Source: Peptococcaceae bacterium BRH_c4b
GTDB lineage: Bacteria; Bacillota; Desulfotomaculia; Desulfotomaculales; Desulfocucumaceae
Direction: 5' to 3'
DNA: 64,000 nt
Assembly (NCBI GenBank): GCA_000961595.1
Contig: LADO01000028.1
Location: 1-64,000 of the forward strand
Both the position numbers and the translations under genes were made by a program. The notes below the pieces were generated by a model. That model did not search any database and was not told the DNA's origin. It saw nothing but the letters and a program-made list of their open reading frames with translations. This document shows positions 8,461-16,150 of the stretch, in pieces (within the stretch, counting starts at the first letter, position 1; each line of letters begins with the position of its first letter).

Positions 8461-8976
8461 GTGGATCATCCCGGATACATGCGGGAAGCCCTGCAGGAGG
8501 CCCAAAAGGCTTATGGTCTGGGAGAAGTACCCATAGGGGCGGTGGTGGTGCATAACGGCGAAATCATAGGCCGGGGCCACAACCTTCGGGAAATGCTGGC
8601 GGACAGCTCCGCCCACGCTGAAATACTGGCCATGCGGGAGGCTGCCCGGTTCCTGGGGGACTGGCGGCTGAACGACTGTGTACTGTACTCCACCGTGGAG
8701 CCCTGCCCCATGTGCGCCGGCGCCATAGTACAGTTCCGGGTGGGTATGCTGGTATACGGTGTGGCAGACCCCAAGGCGGGAGCCGTAGACTCCATCATGG
8801 ACATAGTCAGAGAGCCCAGGTTCAACCACCGGGTTGAGGTTGTTTCCGGGGTGTTGGCCGGGGAATGTGCCGGGATTATCAGGAAGTTTTTTCAGGAGCT
8901 AAGACAAAAAAATAAAACTGTTAAAAACGGAGAGATGGCCGAGCTGGTCGAAGGCGCTCGACTCGAAATCGAGTAG
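8461..8976 (+). CDS. tadA: tRNA-specific adenosine deaminase, reading into tRNA-Ser
   Basis: 171 residues. TadA converts A34 of tRNA-Arg(ACG) to inosine, and that tRNA is encoded at 1691. The zinc deaminase signature is complete: HAE (AHAEILAM, Glu as proton shuttle) and PCPMCAG (around residues 81-87). The start is a GTG eight bases after AAGGGG. Codon 157 begins exactly at the first base of the tRNA-Ser gene. The last 15 residues (GEMAELVEGARLEIE) are encoded by tRNA sequence, and the stop codon lies in the anticodon arm. The enzyme core is complete before the overlap, so the tail is probably tolerated extra sequence. Confidence 0.95.
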   Translation: MDHPGYMREALQEAQKAYGLGEVPIGAVVVHNGEIIGRGHNLREMLADSSAHAEILAMREAARFLGDWRLNDCVLYSTVEPCPMCAGAIVQFRVGMLVYGVADPKAGAVDSIMDIVREPRFNHRVEVVSGVLAGECAGIIRKFFQELRQKNKTVKNGEMAELVEGARLEIE

Positions 8977-9022
8977 ACTGTGATGAGCGGTCTCCAGGGT
9001 TCGAATCCCTGTCTCTCCGCCA
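8929..9022 (+). tRNA. tRNA-Ser (anticodon CGA)
   Basis: 94 nt class II tRNA. Acceptor stem GGAGAGA/TCTCTCC, anticodon loop CTCGAAA between CTCGA and TCGAG, a long variable arm, GGTTCGAATCC T-arm and an encoded CCA. Its first 48 bases are also the end of tadA. Its 3' half is repeated at 24140-24205, marking it as the integration site of the island. Confidence 0.96.
8961..9022 (+). repeat. Left attachment repeat (3' half of tRNA-Ser)
   Basis: From ACTCGAAATC at 8961 the sequence matches the copy starting at 24140 for 47 bases without change. It then matches to the CCA except for four extra bases in the right copy. The similarity continues into the terminators that follow. Confidence 0.85.
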
Positions 9023-9035
9023 GATTAGAACAAAG

Positions 9036-9082
9036 ACAAGTGCTTTTCACGTTTTACGGTGAGAAGCACTTGTTAGTTTTTG
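9036..9082 (+). terminator. Terminator of tRNA-Ser
   Basis: A 15 bp stem (9036-9050 with 9059-9073, one G-U pair) is followed by TAGTTTTT. Related hairpins occur at 14564 and 24219. Confidence 0.85.
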
Positions 9083-9095
9083 GAGGGGAATTTCG

Positions 9096-9401
9096 CTATT
9101 TGATAAGCTTTTCAAGATTCATCTTGGCATAAATAATTCTGTGTATTTCTACCTCATACTCAGTCACTATATAGAACACCATGTAGTTTTTTACAGGTAA
9201 CATTCTGTATTCAGCTTCAAGTTGTTCTATTGGTTGATACACTTTACAAGAGTATGGAAATTGTTGAAGTCGTGATATAGAGTTGTCAAGGGCAACAACC
9301 AAATCCATTGCAGCCTTTAGTACTTTAAGGTTATCGGCAATATAACTTGTAATATTCCTCAAATCCTTTTGTGCCAAAGGTAGGTATTTTAACTTATGCA
9401 T
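9096..9401 (-). CDS. RelE/ParE-family toxin
   Basis: About 101 residues from MHKLKYLPLAQKDL, with the family pattern LAQKDLRNITSYIAD, then YRMLPVKNYMVFYIV and a C-terminal IHRIIYAKMN. Members are ribosome-dependent mRNA interferases or gyrase inhibitors, and which applies is not evident. The frame opens at 9425, but ATG 9399-9401 overlaps the antitoxin stop by eight bases and gives the family-like N-terminus. It is cotranscribed after its antitoxin. Confidence 0.85.
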   Translation of the reverse strand: MHKLKYLPLAQKDLRNITSYIADNLKVLKAAMDLVVALDNSISRLQQFPYSCKVYQPIEQLEAEYRMLPVKNYMVFYIVTEYEVEIHRIIYAKMNLEKLIK

Positions 9402-9681
9402 TATCTTTGCCAACTTTATCAGCAAGATTTTTCCTTAAATCAGAAAACACTTCTTCATGCGTATAACGTACATCGGTAGATTTTGCTTCTAACTCTGCTT
9501 CTTTCAGCTTAAAGTAGATTTCACTTTCAAATAATTTGCGCTCATAGGCTTCAATGCTCATAACAACCATGTCACCATAACCATTCTTAGTCAGGAACAC
9601 TGGTTCTGCTGTTTCGTGTACCGTCCTCGAAATATCAGCAAAATTGTTTCGCAAATCTGAAACTGGTCTAATATGTGGCAT
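9394..9681 (-). CDS. Phd/YefM-type antitoxin
   Basis: 95 residues. The N-terminal IRPVSDLRNNFADI and EPVFLTKNGYGDMVVMSIEAY are the hallmark DNA-binding half of Phd/YefM antitoxins; the C-terminal acidic helix would wrap the toxin. It comes first in the operon, as usual. The promoter region holds the dyad 9701-9731 for autoregulation. It shares IRPVSDLRN and the TKNG motif with the antitoxin at 25018. Confidence 0.9.
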   Translation of the reverse strand: MPHIRPVSDLRNNFADISRTVHETAEPVFLTKNGYGDMVVMSIEAYERKLFESEIYFKLKEAELEAKSTDVRYTHEEVFSDLRKNLADKVGKDNA

Positions 9682-9700
9682 ATTATCACCTCTTCATTGG

Positions 9701-9731
9701 TTTAGCGTAATATTATCATAATTATGCTAAA
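9701..9731. promoter_or_regulatory. Operator dyad of the toxin-antitoxin operon
   Basis: TTTAGCGTAAT (9701-9711) and ATTATGCTAAA (9721-9731) form an 11 bp imperfect inverted repeat directly upstream of the minus-strand antitoxin, a normal place for an antitoxin operator. Confidence 0.6.
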
Positions 9732-9779
9732 TCGTCAAACTTTTGGTTTTTTATTTTCACCAAACAAATAAATTTTCTC

Positions 9780-10001
9780 CTATTTCCTTGTTGGACATCC
9801 CCGCTGCCATGCAAATTGCAACAGTATTACCTGTTGGCCATTACCGCCGTGTATAACCGACTACTAACTGATTACCGATCAGTACTCCATGTATTGCAGG
9901 CACTGCACCCACAGGCGTTTTGCCGGCGTCAGCGACAGGGTCCAAGATAGATTCAAATCACATATGGACCGGGATTCCCGGATTTTGCTGCCACTGATTG
10001 A
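9780..10001 (+). pseudogene. Coding debris before the methylase fragment
   Basis: From about 9780 a plus-strand frame reads LLDIPAAMQIATVLPVGHYR and continues through HVLQALHPQAF before a stop near 9950. A second short frame (9889-10077) has no recognisable domain and lacks a ribosome site. I do not recognise the parent protein. The stretch from 9732 to 10001 otherwise shows nothing and probably marks the deletion that removed the methylase N-terminus. Confidence 0.35.
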
Positions 10002-11822
10002 AAACTGGCAGCAGCAGGGCCGGGTTTTGATGCACTTAAACAAATTCTTGATAAACAGATTGCCGGTATTGAGGTGAATGAAGAAGCTGCCAGAATCACG
10101 GCATTTAGCCTATATCTCGCATTGCTTCACTACCTCGATCCACCCGCAATTACAGAGCAAATCAAACAAGGCAATAAGTTGCCAAACCTTTTAGTCTCAG
10201 AACACAAGTCAAAGAACCATTTTCAATGTATTTGGGTGGGGAATGCTTTTGATGCGACAGCGATAGAATCGAATCCACTATTGGCCTCCCGTTTTGGTAA
10301 ACATTGTGCGGATATTATTGTAAGCAATCCGCCCTGGGGGGCATCGGGAAATAAAGCGGATGCCGAAACGAAAGCCCGCCAGAAGGTCATGCTCGAGTGG
10401 TGTCGTGTAAACAAAAAGACTATCGGCGACAAGGAGCCTTCACAGGCATTCCTCTGGCGGTCTCTCGATTTTTTGAAAGACGGCGGGAAGGCGGCAGTGT
10501 TGGTTTCTGCCGGGGTGTTGTTTAAACACAGCACCACTACCCGGGCGTTTCGTGAACAGTGGATGGACAGAGTGAGACTTATTGAAGTGTTTAATTTCAC
10601 TCACGTAAGGAAGTTTTTCTTTAAGGGGGCAGATTCTCCCTTTGTGATAATTTGCTTCGTTAAGGACAGGCAGGATGATTTCCCGGTTAAGTATTGGTCT
10701 GCCAAACAAGTCATAGCGCTAAAAGAAACTGAGGCGGTGCTTTTTGAAGCGGAAAGATTGCAGTCGTTTGAATCACTCTTGAAACTAGAGTCGCGTTATG
10801 AACCACCGGTGTTCACTTCTCCGCCCGAACGCGTGCATCGCTTCGGCGCTAAAGGTGCTTACAGGGGACTGCGTGTGATTGTTAATGAAGGTATGTCTGA
10901 AAATTCTCAGCCTCAAGGAATAATCATTGCCCAATTTAGTGATATTCCCTTTTGTTACTATAGAAGCGTCTATGGGCTAAAGCTGTCTGAGCAGGAAGAG
11001 TGGTGTCACAAGGTACTCCTGGGGATTCTTTGGTCTTCTTTTGCCAGATATTATTTCTTTATGACATCTGCCAACTGGGGCCTTTGGCATCATAAATTGT
11101 TGCTTGATGAGTTGCTGCGACTTCCCGCTGTTTTGGATAGAGAGAACCCGATATCGAGAAAAATTATTGCCATCGTTGACAGCCTTCGCAATTATCACCC
11201 GCAAAGGCAGGATTTGCTGCATCCTGATGGCGTGCCTGAAACTGAAATCAAAGCTCAGCGGCGGATATTGGAGAAAGAACTGGATGAGGCGGTGTTTGAA
11301 CTCTACGGTCTGAATGAGGAACAAAAAGACCTGATCCGGGATTGTTGTGAGGTAACACTTCCGTTTTTCTACAAGCCGTTCAACAGCGTAGGCACCATGC
11401 CTGCGGTGCGGGGCAATGATCTGTCATGGATTGAAAAATACGCACGCATATTTGCCCGGCGCTGGAATACCTACCTTGGGGATGTCGCGGAAATGAGAGC
11501 GGAAGTTCATGTTGGAGCTCATGGTAATATGGTTGCTGTTGAGTTTTTCCCGGCGGATAGGACAGATCCATGGAATCTAAATCCTAAAAATGATTCTTGG
11601 CAGTATGTGTTGGAGAAAATTGGGAAGGCTCTTCCCCAACCAATGGAAACATCCCAAATCCTTGTGGATGGCGTTGTCCATGTTATCTCTGATGACGCCG
11701 TTATTGTAATAAAACGCAATGAAAGACGTTTTTGGACACGCAGCCTTGCCAGGGAAGACGCAGATGTGACACTGTGCAAACGTATGGTTGAGTCTAAGTT
11801 GGAAGATGGAGGGCAGGACTAA
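10002..11822 (+). pseudogene. Eco57I-type adenine DNA methyltransferase, N-terminus missing
   Basis: The open frame begins after a TGA at 9999. It reads AGIEVNEEAARITAFSLYLA, the motif that follows the SAM-binding region in Eco57I-class N6-adenine methylases, then DIIVSNPPWGASGNK (NPPW catalytic motif IV). The C-terminal part includes NWGLWHHKLLLDELLRLPAV, typical of target recognition in this class. SAM-binding motif I (D-x-A-C-G-S-G) and everything before it are absent, although whole proteins usually exceed 1000 residues. The apparent start is GTG 10074, without a convincing ribosome site. It is most likely a dead remnant of a type IIG or BREX-like methylase. Confidence 0.7.
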
Positions 11823-11959
11823 TGGCACGATATTCTATCCCTTCATTCTCCAGCTTATGGCAAAAGCACGAAACCCTTTATGTTGGTATATGGTCAGCGT
11901 ACGGGACCAGCACGTCAGGGGTACCCCAAATTAAAAACCGGATACATATCCGGTATAAA

Positions 11960-12163
11960 TCACTCCTCCGGCTCACCCAGCGCCAACCTCAGCACTCTCT
12001 TTACATCCTCCCAGTTCACCGACCGGCCAGCCTGGTGAGCCTCTATGGCCGCCATTGCATACTGACAAGCCAAGTATCTGGACTCGCCTATGCCAAATTC
12101 AGAGTGATCCGGAGTAAAATCGGGGCAATGGATCAGCGGCTCATGGCCGCACAGCTCTTTCAT
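11960..12163 (-). CDS. Small cysteine-rich hypothetical protein
   Basis: 67 residues from the first ATG; function not recognised. The frame stays open upstream to 12253 and there encodes more cysteines (KHRCLCAFCGNEEGCDNYCE), so the true protein may be longer or its start may be lost. No ATG, GTG or TTG occurs in the extension. Paired cysteines suggest a zinc-binding module. The C-terminal half (FGIGESRYLACQYAMAAIEA) looks helical. It lies between the methylase remnant and the membrane operon, with no obvious partner. Confidence 0.45.
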   Translation of the reverse strand: MKELCGHEPLIHCPDFTPDHSEFGIGESRYLACQYAMAAIEAHQAGRSVNWEDVKRVLRLALGEPEE

Positions 12164-12362
12164 TTCGCAATAGTTGTCACAGCCTTCTTCGTTTCCGCAA
12201 AACGCGCAAAGGCACCTATGTTTGTGTGAGCAAGATACCTTTTGGCAAATTTCTTAGCATAATTTTATTGCTATTTGCCAGTAGTATTATGATAATAACA
12301 TCAACGAGCGGCGCCTATAATTTGCAACAGGTCCCATCACTTTAGCTCTAAAGAATTTATCA

Positions 12363-12662
12363 TTAACCCAGTTCGCCAACAATTGCTAGACACGTAATTG
12401 TTAAACCCCCCACAGCTAAAAGCAAAAAAATCGGATTAATTGGGGTATATTGACTGAAGCGGGCGTTTGGAAATCTTGCCGATAAATATGCATCGATGAG
12501 TTTTTCAACTATATTTATTAACCTCATAGCTAATTGTTGAACACCAAAAACCACCAAAAGGCATATCATTACAACTGTATTAAAATACCCGGCAGTTGTT
12601 GTATACTCTTTTGAAATTCCTTTCAGTAGTAATTCACTAATAGGTAAAATATTTTCTAACAT
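12363..12662 (-). CDS. Small membrane protein, third gene of unknown operon
   Basis: 99 residues with two predicted helices (TVVMICLLVVFGVQQLAM and PIFLLLAVGGLTITCLAIVG) separated by a basic loop containing LIDAYLSARFPNARFSQY. It starts ten bases after the preceding gene and has AAAGGTGA as ribosome site. I recognise no family. Conserved order with the two upstream genes suggests a three-component, membrane-located system. Confidence 0.6.
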   Translation of the reverse strand: MLENILPISELLLKGISKEYTTTAGYFNTVVMICLLVVFGVQQLAMRLINIVEKLIDAYLSARFPNARFSQYTPINPIFLLLAVGGLTITCLAIVGELG

Positions 12663-12672
12663 ATCGTCACCT

Positions 12673-13218
12673 TTACAATAAAGTTAAAAACAATGTTATA
12701 AGCAACCCCAATGATCCTAGCATAACTAAAGCCGATATATTAGGATCTATAATATCCAACCCTGATATTCTTCGTATTGCAAACATGGAAAAAGAAAAGC
12801 AAAAAGCACCAAACAACAAGGATGCAACAGCAAAAAAAGATCCCGTAAAAAGGACTAAAATGATCCCTATAAATATTGCTGAGATTGATATGTAATTGAC
12901 AACCTTGAGAGACAGAAAACTTTTTGTCATTTGCTTTCCCTTCTCTCCGTTATTGATGGATTCTTCCTTCTCCCTGCCATGATAGGATGATCCTTCATCC
13001 GCACCAGAGGGCTGTACGAATGGTAAGGAATAGAATTCAGTTGAATCTTCGTTACTTCCTGTTCCTATTATATTATTACCAAAACCACCCGTTGTCACTG
13101 GTGTATCTTTGGGAATAAATGTCACAATTGCACGATAGCCACTGGGCACTTTTATATGTAAATCTTCAAAGTCGTTTTGTCTGATAGGAACTACCTTGTT
13201 GCTACGTTGTTGATTCAC
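12673..13218 (-). CDS. Membrane protein with hydrophilic N-terminal half, second gene of unknown operon
   Basis: 181 residues. Residues 1-100 are polar and include IKVPSGYRAIVTFIPKD and a Gly/Asn/Ser-rich linker. The C-terminal 80 residues hold three hydrophobic helices (YISISAIFIGIILVLFTG, FFAVASLLFGAFCFSFSMF, ALVMLGSLGLLITLFLTL). The GTG start lies directly after the stop of the upstream gene, with GAGGTGAG inside that gene as ribosome site, so translation is coupled. No family recognised. Confidence 0.6.
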   Translation of the reverse strand: MNQQRSNKVVPIRQNDFEDLHIKVPSGYRAIVTFIPKDTPVTTGGFGNNIIGTGSNEDSTEFYSLPFVQPSGADEGSSYHGREKEESINNGEKGKQMTKSFLSLKVVNYISISAIFIGIILVLFTGSFFAVASLLFGAFCFSFSMFAIRRISGLDIIDPNISALVMLGSLGLLITLFLTLL

Positions 13219-13920
13219 CTATCTCACCTCAATAGAATTTAACATAGCAAAAACTTCATTTTTTAAGTGCCTGGAAGTATCATCCAAAAATACATTTAAT
13301 TTCTTTAGCGTTATCATCTCTTCAATATACATATCTACGTCTATAAAAATACCATATTTTACATTTACCTCAGAGCCTTCGGTGTTAATAACTATATTCT
13401 GATTCTGACCAGGATTTATAGATATATTTGTTTTTAACCCATGTTTATCTGTTGAAAACCTTATCATAAAACCAGTTAAATCTCCAACTCCTTTTATGAT
13501 TTTCTGATCAAGGGTAGAAATTTTATAAATATTTTTTATCGCTTCTTCCATTGAATCCCTCTGGTCAATATAAACCACCCTAAAACCAAACCTGGCAAAT
13601 TTTTGTATATCAAGAACATCTGAGACTATTGCTACAAATTTTTTTATATAATCCTGAAATGTTTCAATATTTATATTTTCAATAGATGACATTCCAATCC
13701 TGTCCAGCATTACACCGCATGTTATTTTATCTTTTGGATTGGTAAAATGTACTTCGTTCTCATTGATGTATGATTGTAAATCTAAGAACCCTCGAACTTT
13801 TTTAGCCAATGTATTTGCTTCTGTCTTATCAATAGCCAGCATCGGTGAGGAAAAGCGCCCATCAAAAATAGAATGCGCACAAAAAAAACCCTTTGTATTA
13901 AATAATTTCACGAAACTCAC
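13219..13920 (-). CDS. Hypothetical protein, possibly TIGR04255-like, first gene of unknown operon
   Basis: 233 residues, soluble, no signal peptide. The segment FARFGFRVVYIDQRD followed by a C-terminal GIFIDVDMYIEEMITL is reminiscent of the sporadically distributed TIGR04255 family, whose members occur in defence and mobile regions; this is a weak likeness from memory. The ribosome site GAGGTGAG precedes ATG 13918-13920. It heads the three-gene operon with two membrane proteins. The A+T content of the operon is visibly higher than that of the surrounding backbone genes, consistent with acquisition. Confidence 0.55.
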   Translation of the reverse strand: MSFVKLFNTKGFFCAHSIFDGRFSSPMLAIDKTEANTLAKKVRGFLDLQSYINENEVHFTNPKDKITCGVMLDRIGMSSIENINIETFQDYIKKFVAIVSDVLDIQKFARFGFRVVYIDQRDSMEEAIKNIYKISTLDQKIIKGVGDLTGFMIRFSTDKHGLKTNISINPGQNQNIVINTEGSEVNVKYGIFIDVDMYIEEMITLKKLNVFLDDTSRHLKNEVFAMLNSIEVR

Positions 13921-14111
13921 CTCACCAATTATTTCAACATAATATGTAATTATCCTCTAAATTTTCCTAAGCTTCATTATTTTCCTGCAGAAGAATCCTC
14001 CACATAAACCCAAAAAAACCTCCCTCCCCGGCCAGTGTGAAAGAAGGCTTTTGTTGAGATATATGTTGATGTTATTTTATGATGTCTGCGGCGGCTCATT
14101 CGCTGGCTTGA

Positions 14112-14549
14112 AAAACTGCGTCAGGCAAGGTTAGAAAGCGCCCTGATTTTACTTGTAAACTGACTAACCCTTTTGCAGTCTGCGCCAATGAGCACGAAAT
14201 ACCATTTCATGTTGAATGCAAGCGTTTGGGATCTCCGACGAGTGCTAGCTGGGTTCTCAATAAGAATTATGTAATAAATGGAATCAAACGTTTTGACTGC
14301 ATGAGGCATGAATATGGGAAACGGGCTTCTTCCGGCATGATGGTTGGTTATATCATCAGCATGTCTCCTGAAATAATATTGGATGAAGTCAACACCCATC
14401 AAAAACAGCATTGCACTGATAATCCAGCTATTGAATTTGAAGTTTGTCAAAAAAACATACAGCAATATCGGCAAAAACTAAATCGGAAAAATTTGAAACC
14501 AGAAATATTTGAACTGGTTCACCTCTGGGTTGATTTGAGGAGCCAATGA
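14112..14549 (+). pseudogene. PD-(D/E)XK restriction-type nuclease remnant
   Basis: The frame is open from after TGA 14109 to 14549 but has no normal start; the only early option is TTG 14226, which would cut off the active site. The translation shows RKRPDFTCK, then HEIPFHVECKRLG, so the Pro-Asp and Glu-x-Lys of a PD-(D/E)XK active site lie 24 residues apart. It continues with NKNYVINGIKRF and GMMVGYIISM, which resemble restriction endonuclease-like proteins. About 145 residues remain. The N-terminal part is missing, so I treat it as a relic. Confidence 0.55.
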
Positions 14550-14563
14550 AATGAGAATGAAAG

Positions 14564-14609
14564 ACAAGGGATTCTCGCTATTGAAGGTGAGAATCCCTTG
14601 TTGTTTTTT
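14564..14609 (+). terminator. Terminator related to that of tRNA-Ser
   Basis: ACAAGGGATTCTC (14564-14576) pairs perfectly with 14589-14601 and is followed by GTTTTTT. It shares its design and wording (AAAGACAAG...GGTGAGA...CTTGTT) with the hairpins at 9036 and 24219. Confidence 0.8.
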
Positions 14610-14803
14610 GGGGTGGATTTGGCTTGTAGCCGAGGTGAGAGCCGATGGTGGCCGCATAACGCATTTTTTAGTAATGTGCCAACCGGCACCGGTGTGTGTA
14701 GGCGATGTTATGGGTAAAACGGTTAGAAAATACAACATGTTCAAAATAACGCACCAATTCATAGGCGTCTATGTCATGTTAAGATATAACATGGCAAAAA
14801 ATG

Positions 14804-14831
14804 TTGACAGAGGAAATTGTTTTGTTATAAT
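14804..14831 (+). promoter_or_regulatory. Strong promoter of the structured RNA/HNH unit
   Basis: Perfect TTGACA (14804-14809) and perfect TATAAT (14826-14831) with a 16-base spacer. Transcription would start near 14838, just before three successive hairpins. Confidence 0.75.
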
Positions 14832-14837
14832 GTAATT

Positions 14838-14947
14838 ATTGTTCAGCCCGTTTCTAGGGAAGGCTGAAGTCACAAAAATAGAGACAAAAAAACAAGCCCA
14901 AGAACAGGCCATTCTTGGGCTTGGCGCTGAGAATCAGCTCATTTTTT
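14838..14947 (+). ncRNA. Candidate structured RNA or attenuating leader
   Basis: About 110 nt start behind a consensus promoter and contain no open frame. Hairpin 1: TTCAGCC (14842-14848) with GGCTGAA (14862-14868). Hairpin 2: a 12 bp stem, 14893-14904 with 14912-14923, loop of seven. Hairpin 3: GCTGA-GAA-TCAGC (14926-14938), then T6 at 14942-14947, which looks like a weak intrinsic terminator. It could be a free small RNA or an attenuator for the HNH gene 95 nt downstream. I cannot match it to a known RNA family. The rest of the gap up to 15042 holds only an AATACC/GGTATT inverted pair and the ribosome site of the HNH gene. Confidence 0.5.
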
Positions 14948-15042
14948 CAAGTATAATCACATAATACCGTAAAACACACTCCAAAAGCAATGGTATTTGT
15001 GGTTTTGCTGGTGGATGCGCTTTGTCTCGGAAAGGAGAAACT

Positions 15043-15353
15043 ATGGCACATCAACCAAATCGTACGTTTCTGAATGAGTCATTTGATCCGCGGACGATTT
15101 TAGCAGTGTGTGGAATAAGGCCGCCATGGTCTCCGGCCAAAATGATTTAAAGATAGACCGGTGTGGCGCGTGGATCAGATTTGCCGATTACGGTAATGTC
15201 AATTCCGATTTTGGTTGGGAAATTGACCATGAGAAGCCGGTAGCCAAGGGTGGAACAGATGACCTGGATAACCTCCAACCGCTGCACTGGCGCAACAACC
15301 GGGGTAAAGGCGACAACTGGCCGAATTGGACTTGTTCATATTCGGCAAAGTAA
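15043..15353 (+). pseudogene. HNH endonuclease, frameshifted in a TG repeat
   Basis: AAAGGAG and ATG 15043 open a frame that reads MAHQPNRTFLNESFDPRTIL and stops at about 15150. The second half is in another frame from 15108: WNKAAMVSGQND, then CGAWIRFADYGN, WEIDHEKPVAKGGTDDLDNL and LHWRNNRGKGDNW. This is a small HNH family in which the WEIDH His and the later Asn and His build the beta-beta-alpha metal site. The frames join at GTGTGTGG; removal of one TG would give ILAVWNKA, the expected family sequence. Either the gene is inactivated or the repeat acts as a slippage switch. Confidence 0.7.
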
Positions 15354-15455
15354 ATAGGCTCCCATGCTGCTACAGCTGCTGCAGACGGAAGAATAAGATA
15401 AATTAGATAGTCACGGTAGCGACCCGTTCTCGCCAAAAGATTAACTTGTCTAAAT

Positions 15456-15490
15456 GCCAAAGCCACTCTTACAATAGTAGTGGCTTTGGC
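15456..15490 (+). terminator. Hairpin between HNH gene and restriction operon
   Basis: GCCAAAGCCACT (15456-15467) is perfectly complementary to 15479-15490. The following sequence is only moderately T-rich (TTCCATTT). Confidence 0.65.
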
Positions 15491-15547
15491 TTCCATTTAG
15501 ACCGGCTTTATGCGTTCTCCCGTAATGTCCCTGAAGGGTGTGAAAAA

Positions 15548-16150
15548 GTGAGGACACTTAGAAAGGTAAAACTTGAGAAAATAGCTAATATATTAAATGG
15601 TGTGCCTGACGCCAAGCTACCGGGGAAAGCAAACAGCACAGGTGTGATAACATATAACTTTATTCAGCCTAACCATTTGGGAATTTTCAATGATATACAG
15701 ATTACTTCAGCAATAAAAAGACATACCTCCGTTGATGATAGCTATTTCGTTCGAAAGAACGATATTTTACTGAAACGGCTGAATCCGGACATTGCAACGC
15801 TAGTAATTGAGGACATGTCAAACACAGTTTTTTCAAGTAATCTCTTTGTTATTCGTGTGTTCAAAGACTATTGCCCGGCCTATATAGCCTGCCTGCTGGA
15901 AAACCAGGGCATGATCTGGTTAAATAGCAATATTGTCGGTTCGGTTGCGGCAATAAAATCTATATCCGCAAAATCATTAGCGGCGTTGGATATTCCCGCC
16001 ATAGACTACGATCAACAAAAAGCGATTGGTCAGATGTGGCTGCTATATAAAAAACGAAAAAAACTGCTTGGGAATATGATTGAAGAAGATCAAAGGCTTA
16101 TGGCAGCAGTAATAAATAGTATCACGGCAGGCGCCAAGGAGGAAAAATGA
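15548..16150 (+). CDS. Type I restriction specificity-like protein with a single recognition domain
   Basis: About 200 residues, half the size of a normal HsdS. It contains one target-recognition domain (VKLEKIANILNGVPDAKLPG near the start) and one helical spacer ending in IDYDQQKAIGQMWLLYKKRKKLL, the place where S subunits contact HsdM. An upstream start at 15446 is possible, but a terminator-like hairpin lies inside that extension, so GTG 15548 is preferred. It overlaps hsdM by four bases. Half-S proteins can work as dimers, or it may be a leftover or a swap partner for the full S gene at 18851. Confidence 0.75.
   Translation: MRTLRKVKLEKIANILNGVPDAKLPGKANSTGVITYNFIQPNHLGIFNDIQITSAIKRHTSVDDSYFVRKNDILLKRLNPDIATLVIEDMSNTVFSSNLFVIRVFKDYCPAYIACLLENQGMIWLNSNIVGSVAAIKSISAKSLAALDIPAIDYDQQKAIGQMWLLYKKRKKLLGNMIEEDQRLMAAVINSITAGAKEEK

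Noticed and set aside
9889-10077. 62-residue ORF before the methylase
   Set aside because: In a different frame from the methylase, no ribosome site, and the real methylase continuation lies in the overlapping frame.
14838-14947. Retron msr-msd RNA
   Set aside because: No reverse transcriptase is encoded anywhere near, and no branching-G context could be identified.
14838-15353. IscB/HEARO (omega RNA) locus
   Set aside because: The HNH protein is about 100 residues with no RuvC or bridge helix, so it cannot be IscB; only the general RNA-plus-HNH layout is similar.
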